Source: JBKHJZ01 sp046537875
GTDB lineage: Bacteria > Actinomycetota > Acidimicrobiia > Acidimicrobiales > VFJN01
DNA length: 6,420 bases
Assembly (NCBI GenBank): GCA_046537875.1
Contig: JBKHJZ010000181.1
Location: forward strand, 1 to 6,420
Direction: 5' to 3'
In this document: piece by piece, positions 1 to 5,704 of the stretch
Position numbering within the stretch: the stretch's first letter is position 1
Layout: each line of letters starts with the position of its first letter
The notes under the pieces: model-generated
The model's database searches: none
Seen by the model: the letters and a program-made list of their open reading frames with translations, nothing else
What the model was told of the DNA's origin: nothing
Position numbers and translations under genes: made by a program

Positions 1-974
1 GCGAGGATCGCGACCCCCTCGAAGCCGATGCCCTTCCGCTGCCGCGACAGCAGGCCGGCGGCGAACACCGCGGTCATCGACAGCGTGAGGCCGAGCACGA
101 ACACCGTCTCTGTGTCGACGGCCTGGTAGATCGACCCCCTCCGGAAGAACACGTCGGCGACCGGGATGAACATGATGTCGAAGGCGTTGCCGCCGATGAT
201 GTTGCCGATCCCGAGCGTGGGCGAGCCCATCCGGACGGCCGCCAGCAGCACCACCAGCTCCGGGAGCGACGTCACCACCCCCGTGAGCAGCGTCGCCACC
301 TCGGTGCCGGTGAAGCCGGTCTCGCTCGCGATCGAGAGGCCGCCGCGCCCGATCACCCACCCGGCTACGGCCAGCACCGCGGCGAGGGCGGCGAAGCCGG
401 CCCACAGCCCCCGGAGCGACTCCCCGGCGTCGGGCTCCTCGGGATGGTCGACCACGGTCTGGTCGGTCTCCTCCGCGCGCCACATCGGCACGTCGTGGGC
501 CTGCCGGGCGACCCGCAACCCGTACAGGTAGACGGCCACCAGCACCAGCGACAGCGGGTGGACGCCGGCCGCCTCCACCCTGGGGCCGGTCACGCCGAGC
601 AGCACCAGCCCGAGCAGGGTGAGCAGCAGCGTCGCCTGGAGCATGTTGGGCAGCGACGCGGCCACGTGCTCGAGGTTCACGCGCCGCAGCAGCAGATCCG
701 CCACCGAGATGAACAGGGTCTGCACGGCGATCCCCCCGAGCGCGTTGCTCACGGCGAACCCGCCCTCCCCCTCGGCCGCGCCCACCCCGGTGGTCACGAT
801 CCCCGCCAGCGACGTCGCGGCCCCGAGCAGCAGCGCGCCGGCGACGGCCTCCCCGAGTCCCGTGCGGTCGGCGAGCCGGTCGGCCACCCGCGCCAGGCGG
901 GGGCCGACGATCACGATCACCACCGTCGCTCCCGCCACGGCGAGGAGCGCCGCCGGCAGCGACCACGTGGTCAG
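1..974 (-). CDS. Sodium/calcium exchanger-family (CaCA) membrane antiporter, C-terminus cut by window edge
   Basis: Integral membrane cation antiporter of the Ca2+/cation antiporter superfamily; the transported ions cannot be told from sequence. 324 residues are visible. Two alpha repeats align to each other without gaps: residues 38-98 and 219-279, about 21 of 61 identical by hand count, both ending in F-I-x-V-A-D. The second carries the classic TSLPEL and GNIIGGNAFD motifs with E239 and N263. The first reads TSLAGI and NALGGIAVQ, so G58 and I82 replace the usual Glu and Asn. A hydrophilic acidic loop (about 160-187) separates the halves. Start: no ATG, GTG or TTG lies in frame near the fucose synthase stop. 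I chose CTG at 974-972 because it overlaps that TGA (CTGA), follows GAGGT by 9 bases and keeps the first membrane helix whole. GTG at 938 is the conventional alternative but would remove half that helix. The gene is probably co-transcribed and translationally coupled with the epimerase. I recall similar proteins labelled sodium:proton exchanger in actinobacteria. Family is confident; substrate and start are not. Confidence 0.85.
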   Translation of the reverse strand, partial: MTTWSLPAALLAVAGATVVIVIVGPRLARVADRLADRTGLGEAVAGALLLGAATSLAGIVTTGVGAAEGEGGFAVSNALGGIAVQTLFISVADLLLRRVNLEHVAASLPNMLQATLLLTLLGLVLLGVTGPRVEAAGVHPLSLVLVAVYLYGLRVARQAHDVPMWRAEETDQTVVDHPEEPDAGESLRGLWAGFAALAAVLAVAGWVIGRGGLSIASETGFTGTEVATLLTGVVTSLPELVVLLAAVRMGSPTLGIGNIIGGNAFDIMFIPVADVFFRRGSIYQAVDTETVFVLGLTLSMTAVFAAGLLSRQRKGIGFEGVAIL

Positions 975-2044
975 CGCGCTCTGACCTCGGCTGCGTCCCG
1001 GTTGGCGAGGTACCAGTCGACGGTCCGCCGGAGCCCCTCGGCGAAGGGCACCTCGGCCTTGAAGCCGAAGAGGCTGGCCGCCCGCGACGGGTCGACCCGC
1101 CGGCGGGGCTGGCCGTCGGGTTTCGAGGTGTCCCAGCGGATCTCACCCTGGAAGCCGGTGGCGCCGGCGACCATCCCGACCAGCTCGCGGATCGGGATCT
1201 CCTCGTCGGTGCCGAGGTTGACCGGCTCGTCGCCGTCGTAGTGCTCGGCGGCGAGCACGATGCCCTCGGCGGCGTCGTCGACGTAGAGGAACTCCCGCGA
1301 CGCCGAGCCGGTGCCCCACACCTGGATGTGATCGGCGCCCGACTCGCGGGCCTCGACGCACTTGCGGATCAGCGCGGGGATGACGTGGCTGACCTCGGGG
1401 TGGAACTTGTCGCCCGGCCCGTAGAGGTTGGTGGGCATCAGGTAGATGACGTTCTGGCCGTATTGCGCCCGGTTCGCCTGCGCCTGCACGAGCTGGGCGA
1501 GCTTGGCGATGCCGTAGGGCGCGTTGGTCTCCTCGGGGTAGCCGTGCCACAGCGAGTCCTCGCTGAACGGCACCGGCGTGTGCTTCGGGTAGGAGCAGAT
1601 CGTGCCGACCACCACCGTCTTCGGCGTGCCCGCGAGGCGGGCCTGCTCGATCACGTACGTGCCCATCAACAGGTTGTCGAGGTACAGGTCGGCGGGCCGG
1701 GCCATGTTCGCCCCGATGCCGCCGACCCGGGCGGCCAGGTGGATGACCAGGTCCGGCCGCTCGGCGTCGAACATGCGCGCCACGTCGTCGGGCCGGCGAA
1801 GGTCGTACTGGCCGGATCCCAGGCCGACGACCCGGTCGGCCCCGCGCTCCCGCAGCCGCTCGCACAGGGCCGCGCCCAGGAAGCCCCGGCCGCCGGTGAC
1901 GACCACCCTGCGGCCCGCCCACTGAGCCACCGCGCCACCGCCGCTGTCGGGGACGGCGCTCGCCCCGGGCTCGCCGGCGGCGGATCCGGTCGACCGACCG
2001 GGCATGGCGTCGTCGGGCCGCGGGCCCCTCGTCGAGTCGACCAT
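971..2044 (-). CDS. fcl: GDP-L-fucose synthase (GDP-4-keto-6-deoxymannose epimerase/reductase)
   Basis: Cytoplasmic NADPH-dependent short-chain dehydrogenase that converts GDP-4-keto-6-deoxy-D-mannose to GDP-L-fucose by 3,5-epimerisation and 4-reduction, the last step of the de novo pathway. 357 residues from ATG at 2044. The Rossmann motif TGGRGFLG is at 50-57, HLAARVGGIGAN at 102-113, the active-site strand GTICSYPK at 147-154, catalytic YGIAK at 177-181 (Y177, K181), and the family signature MPTNLYGPGDKF at 203-214 followed by SHVIPALIRK (H220). The E. coli enzyme has Ser at the position of T148; Cys (C150) is kept. I recall this Thr form from actinobacterial homologues. The family is usually about 310-320 residues; the excess is a low-complexity Gly/Ala/Pro/Ser leader of about 43 residues before the fold. 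ATG at 2005 would shorten it to 344. Neither start has a clear Shine-Dalgarno, but the upstream one lies 8 bases after TACGAT. GDP-mannose dehydratase (gmd), its usual partner, is not in view. The downstream antiporter overlaps by 4 bases. Confidence 0.93.
   Translation of the reverse strand: MVDSTRGPRPDDAMPGRSTGSAAGEPGASAVPDSGGGAVAQWAGRRVVVTGGRGFLGAALCERLRERGADRVVGLGSGQYDLRRPDDVARMFDAERPDLVIHLAARVGGIGANMARPADLYLDNLLMGTYVIEQARLAGTPKTVVVGTICSYPKHTPVPFSEDSLWHGYPEETNAPYGIAKLAQLVQAQANRAQYGQNVIYLMPTNLYGPGDKFHPEVSHVIPALIRKCVEARESGADHIQVWGTGSASREFLYVDDAAEGIVLAAEHYDGDEPVNLGTDEEIPIRELVGMVAGATGFQGEIRWDTSKPDGQPRRRVDPSRAASLFGFKAEVPFAEGLRRTVDWYLANRDAAEVRAR
984..988 (-). promoter_or_regulatory. Ribosome binding site supporting a CTG start of the antiporter
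   Basis: GAGGT on the minus strand lies inside the end of the fucose synthase gene, 9 bases before CTG at 974. No comparable purine-rich run precedes the GTG at 938. This is the main sequence argument for the unusual CTG start. Confidence 0.4.
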
Positions 2045-2052
2045 GGCGTGCC

Positions 2053-2058
2053 ATCGTA
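2053..2058 (-). promoter_or_regulatory. Candidate -10 box for the fucose synthase, possibly leaderless
   Basis: On the minus strand TACGAT fits the actinobacterial TANNNT -10 pattern and ends 8 bases before ATG at 2044, which would place transcription start at or next to the start codon. No -35 resembling TTGACA is seen about 17 bases upstream, and no Shine-Dalgarno precedes the ATG, in line with a leaderless message. Based on pattern and spacing only. Confidence 0.4.
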
Positions 2059-2132
2059 CCGTCGCGCCCACCGGGGCCGGATGCGGTGGTCCGTCGCCGG
2101 CGCCGACCGGGCGCGCCCCCGACCCCGCGTGC

Positions 2133-2137
2133 GAGGA
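2133..2137 (+). promoter_or_regulatory. Ribosome binding site of first glycosyltransferase
   Basis: GAGGA lies 9 bases before ATG at 2147. It decides for this start over the in-frame ATG at 2081, which would add a 22-residue Arg-rich leader ahead of the MRVAVV beta strand. Confidence 0.6.
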
Positions 2138-2146
2138 TGCGCGGTC

Positions 2147-3271
2147 ATGCGTGTGGCGGTCGTGCTCGAGCAGTGCTGGCACCGGGTGCCCGGCGGCACC
2201 GCGCGCGCCGCGCTCGAGCAGGTGGCGGCCGTCGCGTCCCGGGGGCGGGATGCCGGTGAGGCGTCGACCCCGGCCGACGACCTCGTCCAGGTGGGCGTGG
2301 CGGCCAGGCACGCGGGTCCTCCCCCCGACCCCTGGCGGCCGACGATCCCGGTCCGCCATCTCGGGCTGCCCCGCCGGCTTCTCTACCCGGCGTGGCACCG
2401 GTGGCGGCGCCCGCCGGTCCAGCGGGCGACCGGACCGGTCGACGTGATCCACGCGACCGGCTACGCGGTGCCGCCCCGCAGCGCGCCGCTGGTGGTGACG
2501 CTCAACGACCTCGCCTGGCGCCACGACCCCGGCAACTTCACCCCCCACGGCGTGCGCTTCTTCGAGTCGGCGCTGCGCTGCACGCTGTCCGACGCCGACC
2601 TGGTGCTGTGCCCCTCGCGTGCGACCCTGGCCGACTGCCGGGCCGCGGGCGTGGAGCCGGCCCGCCTGCGCCACGTGCCCCTCGGCATGCGCCTGGCGAC
2701 CGTCAGCGACGAGGACGTGGGCCGGGTTCGGCAGCGCTATGGCCTGGGGGACCGCTTCATCCTGACGGTCGGCACGCTCGAGCCCCGAAAGAACCTGGGG
2801 CGCCTGCTGGACGCCTTCGCCCTCCTGCCGCAGCGGGACGTCACCCTGGCGGTGGTGGGGCCCGACGGGTGGGGCGAGTCGCTCGGCCCCCGCATCGAGT
2901 CGCTCGACGGCAGGGCGCGCCTGCTGGGCTTCGTGCCGCAGGCCGACCTCGCGCCGCTCTACCGCGCGGCCGCCGCGGTCTGCTACCCGAGCCTGCTCGA
3001 GGGCTACGGTCTCCCCGTGGCCGAGGCACTGGGAGCCGGTGCCGCGGTCGTGACCTCCGCCGGCACCGCGACGGAGGAGCTCGTGACCGGCGGTGCCGGC
3101 CTGGCGGTCGACGCCCGCGACGTGGATGCGATCGCCGGTGCGCTGGCATCGGTGCTCGACGACGACGACCTCGCGGAACGGCTGCGCCGTGCGGGGCTCG
3201 CCCGCGCCGCCCGGACGACCTGGGACCTCACGGCCGAGCGGACGGTCGCCGCCTACCGGGAGGTGGCGTAG
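2147..3271 (+). CDS. GT4-family glycosyltransferase (first of three)
   Basis: Retaining GT-B glycosyltransferase that would move a sugar from a nucleotide donor to a growing glycan at the cytoplasmic face of the membrane; donor and acceptor are unknown. 374 residues, normal for the family. The N-terminal acceptor domain opens with MRVAVVLEQ and the Gly loop PGGT (15-18), and includes IHATGYAVPPR (101-111) and TLNDLAW (118-124). The C-terminal donor domain starts near residue 203 with TVGTLEPRKNL (207-217), has VVGPDGWG (236-243), and ends with the E-x7-E donor motif LLEGYGLPVAEAL (E285, E293), then TSAGTATEE. A run of four Asp at 338-341 is encoded by GAC repeats. There is no signal peptide or membrane helix. 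It heads the plus-strand operon: the next gene starts on the base after its stop, and its last codons carry that gene's ribosome site. The middle of the N-domain (about 47-90) reads like a form I associate with Acidimicrobiia. Fold and activity class are confident, substrate is not. Confidence 0.92.
   Translation: MRVAVVLEQCWHRVPGGTARAALEQVAAVASRGRDAGEASTPADDLVQVGVAARHAGPPPDPWRPTIPVRHLGLPRRLLYPAWHRWRRPPVQRATGPVDVIHATGYAVPPRSAPLVVTLNDLAWRHDPGNFTPHGVRFFESALRCTLSDADLVLCPSRATLADCRAAGVEPARLRHVPLGMRLATVSDEDVGRVRQRYGLGDRFILTVGTLEPRKNLGRLLDAFALLPQRDVTLAVVGPDGWGESLGPRIESLDGRARLLGFVPQADLAPLYRAAAAVCYPSLLEGYGLPVAEALGAGAAVVTSAGTATEELVTGGAGLAVDARDVDAIAGALASVLDDDDLAERLRRAGLARAARTTWDLTAERTVAAYREVA
3258..3263 (+). 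promoter_or_regulatory. Ribosome binding site of second glycosyltransferase
   Basis: GGGAGG inside the last codons of the first glycosyltransferase, 8 bases before ATG at 3272. A strong site that, with zero spacing between stop and start, supports translational coupling. Confidence 0.75.
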
Positions 3272-4408
3272 ATGCCGAGCCGGGTGGGCATCAACCTGCT
3301 GTGGCTCGTCCCGGGCGCGGTCGGAGGGAGCGAGGAGGCAACGGTCGCCCTGCTGCGGGAGATCGCGTCCCTCGCACCCGATGACGTCCGCTACCTGCTG
3401 TTCGCGCTCCCGGCCTTCGCTGCGGCCCACCCCGCGCTCGCCGCGGCCTTCCCCGTCGAGCTGGCGCCGCTCGACGGCCGGTTCAAGCCTCTGCGGGCCG
3501 CGGCCGAGAACAGCTGGCTGGCCACGAAGACACGCCGCGCCGGGCTCGACATGGTGCACCACATGGGAGGTGTGATGCCGGTGCTCCGGCGCTGCCCCGG
3601 GGTGCTGACCATCCACGATCTCCAGCCGTTCGAGATGCCGGAGAACTTCTCCGGCACGCGGCGGGGCTACCTGCGGCACCTCGTCCCGCGGTCGGTCCAG
3701 CGTGCCGAGCTCGTCCTGACCCCCAGCGAGTTCGTGCGCCAGACCGTCATCGACCGCTTCGGCGTGGCACCCGAGCGCGTGCGGGCGACGCCGTGGGGCG
3801 TCGAGGAGGCTCGCGTGAACGTGACCGTCGCCGAGGTGCAGGCCCGCTACGGGCTGCCGCGCCGCTGGTTCGTGCTCCCCGCGGTCACCTGGCCGCACAA
3901 GAACCACCTCATGCTGATCCGGGCGTTCGCCACGGTGGCGGCGCGGGAGCACGACGTGGTGCTCGTGCTCACCGGCGCCCCGGCGCAGGCCGAGCAGCAG
4001 GTCCGCGACGAGATCCTCCGCCTGGGGCTGCGGGGCCGCGTCCGCCGGACGGGGCGGATCCCCCGGCGGGACGTGCTGGCCATCGTGCGGGGCGCCGTGG
4101 CCCTCACGTTCCCGTCGCGCTACGAGGGGTTCGGCCTCCCGGTGCTCGAGGCGATGAGCCAGGGGACCCCGGTGGTGGCCGCCGCCGCGACGGCGCTCCC
4201 GGAGGTGGTGGCGGGCGCGGGCCGGCTGATCGATCCCGACGACACGGAGGAGTGGGCGGCCGTGATGCTGCAGCTGCTGGGCGACGGCGACGAGCGGGAG
4301 CGACTCGCCGCCGCCGGCCTCCTGCGGGCCCGCGACTTCACCTGGGCGGCATCCGCCCGGATGACCGTCGACGCCCATCGCGACGCCCTGGCAGGAGCGA
4401 CCCCGTGA
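3272..4408 (+). CDS. GT4-family glycosyltransferase (second of three)
   Basis: Retaining GT-B glycosyltransferase, 378 residues, predicted cytoplasmic and probably acting on a membrane-bound glycan intermediate; sugar specificity unknown. N-domain features: VGINLLWLVPGAVGGSEE (5-22) with the Gly loop, VHHMGGVMP (95-103), TIHDLQPF (113-120) and LTPSEFVRQ (149-157). C-domain features: PAVTWPHKNH (203-212), VLTGAP (232-237), TGRIPRRDVLAIVRGA (260-275), and the donor motif YEGFGLPVLEAM (E285, E293) followed by ALPEVV. E285 and E293 occupy the same residue numbers as in the preceding gene and the lengths differ by only four residues, so the two may be old tandem duplicates, although their N-domains have diverged. 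It begins directly after the upstream stop with a strong ribosome site, and its stop overlaps the next start as GTGA. I see no missing catalytic residue or truncation. Confidence 0.93.
   Translation: MPSRVGINLLWLVPGAVGGSEEATVALLREIASLAPDDVRYLLFALPAFAAAHPALAAAFPVELAPLDGRFKPLRAAAENSWLATKTRRAGLDMVHHMGGVMPVLRRCPGVLTIHDLQPFEMPENFSGTRRGYLRHLVPRSVQRAELVLTPSEFVRQTVIDRFGVAPERVRATPWGVEEARVNVTVAEVQARYGLPRRWFVLPAVTWPHKNHLMLIRAFATVAAREHDVVLVLTGAPAQAEQQVRDEILRLGLRGRVRRTGRIPRRDVLAIVRGAVALTFPSRYEGFGLPVLEAMSQGTPVVAAAATALPEVVAGAGRLIDPDDTEEWAAVMLQLLGDGDERERLAAAGLLRARDFTWAASARMTVDAHRDALAGATP
4393..4397 (+). promoter_or_regulatory. Ribosome binding site of third glycosyltransferase (GTG start)
   Basis: AGGAG inside the end of the second glycosyltransferase, 7 bases before GTG at 4405. 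It selects this GTG, whose last two bases begin the upstream TGA stop. Confidence 0.7.
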
Positions 4409-5658
4409 ACCTCCTCGTGCTCTGCCCGCACTTCGCCCCCGACGTGGCGCCCACGGGGGCGGTGATGACCAGCATCGCCGAGGGTCTCGCCGAGCGGGGC
4501 CACACGCTCCACGTCGTCACGTCGCTGCCCTGGTACCAGCACCATCGGGTCGAGCCCGGATGGGAGGGCCGGTTGGTGCGGCACGAGGACGTCGCCTGGG
4601 GCCGCATCAGCCGCGTGTACCCGTTCCCCACCGACAAGACGAACATCCCGGCGCGTGCGCTCGCCTTCGCGGGCTTCACCGCCCTGGGTGGGGCGCTGTC
4701 GCTCGCCGCGGACGAGGCCGGCCGGCCCGACGCGGTGCTGGCGATGTCGCCACCGCTCACGCTGGGCGCCGCCGGCTGGGCGGCGGCACGGCGCTGGCGG
4801 GTGCCGTTCGTGTTCAACATCCAGGACGTCTTCCCCGACGTGGCCGTCGAGCTGGGAGCCATCACCAGCCCGAAGCTGATCGCCGCCGCGTCGTCGCTCG
4901 AGCGGTGGACCTACCGGCGGGCGGACGCGGTGACCGTGCTGTCCGACGACGTGCGCGACAACCTGGTGGAGAAGCTCCACGACAGCGTGGACGAGCCGCT
5001 CGACAGGGTGCGGGTCATCCCGAACTTCGTCGACACGGCGAGGATCGTGCCCGCCGATCCCGAGGCGGGGCGGTATCGCGCCGAGCACGGGCTCGGCGGC
5101 AAGCGGGTGGTGATGTACGCGGGGAACGTGGGCTTCTCCCAGTCGCTCGACCTGGTGCTCGCCGCGGCCCGGGCCCTGGCCGAGAGGACCGACGTGGCGT
5201 TCGTGATCAACGGGGGCGGCTCGGCCCGGAGCGAGCTGGAGGCCCGGGCGAGGGGCCTCGACAACGTGCGGTTCGTGGGCTTCCAGCCGGCCGAGCGCCT
5301 GCCCGAGGTGCTGGCGGCGGGGGACATCCACGTGGTCCCGTTGCGGCAGGGCCTGGCCCGCTCCAGCGTCCCGTCGAAGATCTACTCGGTGCTCGCGGCC
5401 GGCCGCCCGGTCGTGGCCAGCGTCGACGAGGGCACGGAGGTGGCCCGGGTCGTCGAGAAGGCCGGCGCGGGCCTCGCGGTGCCCCCGGACGATCCGGCGG
5501 CGTTCACCGGTGCGGTCACCCGGCTCCTCGACGACCCGGAGGGGGCGGCGGTGATGGGGCGGGCCGGTCGGGCCTTCATCGAGGGCTGGGCGTCGCCCGC
5601 CGCCATCGCGGCACGCTACGAGGCCCTGTTCGAGGAGCTGCGGGCCCGGCGGGGCTGA
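4405..5658 (+). CDS. WcaI/WbuB-like GT4-family glycosyltransferase
   Basis: Predicted GT-B glycosyltransferase of the WcaI/WbuB type, 417 residues, close to the roughly 400 usual for that group. Relatives work in colanic acid (WcaI) and O-antigen (WbuB, N-acetylfucosamine transfer) assembly, so a fucose-type donor is plausible here, with a GDP-L-fucose synthase close by; this is inference. Seen: LLVLCPHFAPDVAPTGAVM (3-21) with the N-terminal Gly loop, VVTSLPWYQHH (37-47), the group signature NIQDVFPDVAVELG (138-151), SSLERWTYRRADAVTVLS (163-180), VIPNFVDT (204-211), the donor-domain start MYAGNVGFSQSLDLVL (237-252), INGGGSARSELE (268-279), and SVPSKIYSVLAAGRPVVAS (321-339), which occupies the place of the E-x7-E motif; the first Glu is absent, as I recall for this group. 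Moderately hydrophobic stretches near 84-101 and 109-127 may aid membrane contact. The GTG start overlaps the upstream stop by 4 bases. It ends the tightly coupled trio. Confidence 0.9.
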   Translation: MNLLVLCPHFAPDVAPTGAVMTSIAEGLAERGHTLHVVTSLPWYQHHRVEPGWEGRLVRHEDVAWGRISRVYPFPTDKTNIPARALAFAGFTALGGALSLAADEAGRPDAVLAMSPPLTLGAAGWAAARRWRVPFVFNIQDVFPDVAVELGAITSPKLIAAASSLERWTYRRADAVTVLSDDVRDNLVEKLHDSVDEPLDRVRVIPNFVDTARIVPADPEAGRYRAEHGLGGKRVVMYAGNVGFSQSLDLVLAAARALAERTDVAFVINGGGSARSELEARARGLDNVRFVGFQPAERLPEVLAAGDIHVVPLRQGLARSSVPSKIYSVLAAGRPVVASVDEGTEVARVVEKAGAGLAVPPDDPAAFTGAVTRLLDDPEGAAVMGRAGRAFIEGWASPAAIAARYEALFEELRARRG

Positions 5659-5676
5659 CCCAGGTTCCGTCGTCGG

Positions 5677-5698
5677 CCCACCGACACGATACGGTGGG
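5677..5698 (+). other. 7-bp perfect inverted repeat between operon end and next gene
   Basis: CCCACCG (5677-5683) and CGGTGGG (5692-5698) pair perfectly around an 8-base loop; in RNA the stem could add one G-U and one G-C pair. There is no T-run afterwards, so it is not a classic intrinsic terminator. Its right arm contains most of the candidate -10 box of the next gene, so an operator role, or a weak terminator for the glycosyltransferase operon, are both possible. The gap 5659-5704 holds nothing else I can name. Confidence 0.4.
5690..5695 (+). promoter_or_regulatory. Candidate -10 box for the His-rich membrane protein
   Basis: TACGGT fits TANNNT and ends 9 bases before ATG at 5705. With the following GG it shares the TACGNTGG form of the box before the fucose synthase. 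No good -35 is seen; TTCCGT at 5665 is weak and too distant. GGTGGG at 5693-5698 could instead act as a poor ribosome site, so the gene may be leaderless or simply read through from the operon. Confidence 0.35.
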
Positions 5699-5704
5699 TC
5701 CTTC

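Larger units (their letters stand above)
2045..2146. other. Divergent intergenic region between fucose synthase and glycosyltransferase units
   Basis: The only place from which both transcription units can start, since the flanking genes point away from each other. It is almost pure G/C apart from the TACGAT box near the left end (minus strand) and the GAGGA ribosome site near the right end. I found no TANNNT box on the plus strand, so the promoter of the glycosyltransferase operon is not recognisable. No long inverted repeat or operator was noticed. Confidence 0.6.

Noticed and set aside
166..984. Plus-strand open frames opposite the antiporter.
   Set aside because: Ser/Pro/Arg/Thr-rich translations without motifs; the minus strand encodes two clear alpha repeats there.
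1241..2146. Upstream extension of the first glycosyltransferase frame, antisense to the fucose synthase.
   Set aside because: The family motif begins at the ATG at 2147, which has a ribosome site; the upstream part is a low-information shadow of the fucose synthase.
3156..3172. GAC trinucleotide run.
   Set aside because: Four Asp codons in a loop of the first glycosyltransferase; too short to be a meaningful repeat.
971..4378. A stop-free minus-strand frame of 1135 codons running through the antisense of two glycosyltransferases into the fucose synthase.
   Set aside because: Only the last 357 codons encode a recognisable protein. The rest is Arg/His/Gly/Pro-rich, has no domain motif, and mirrors the codon bias of the well-supported plus-strand genes; long antisense frames are expected at this GC content.
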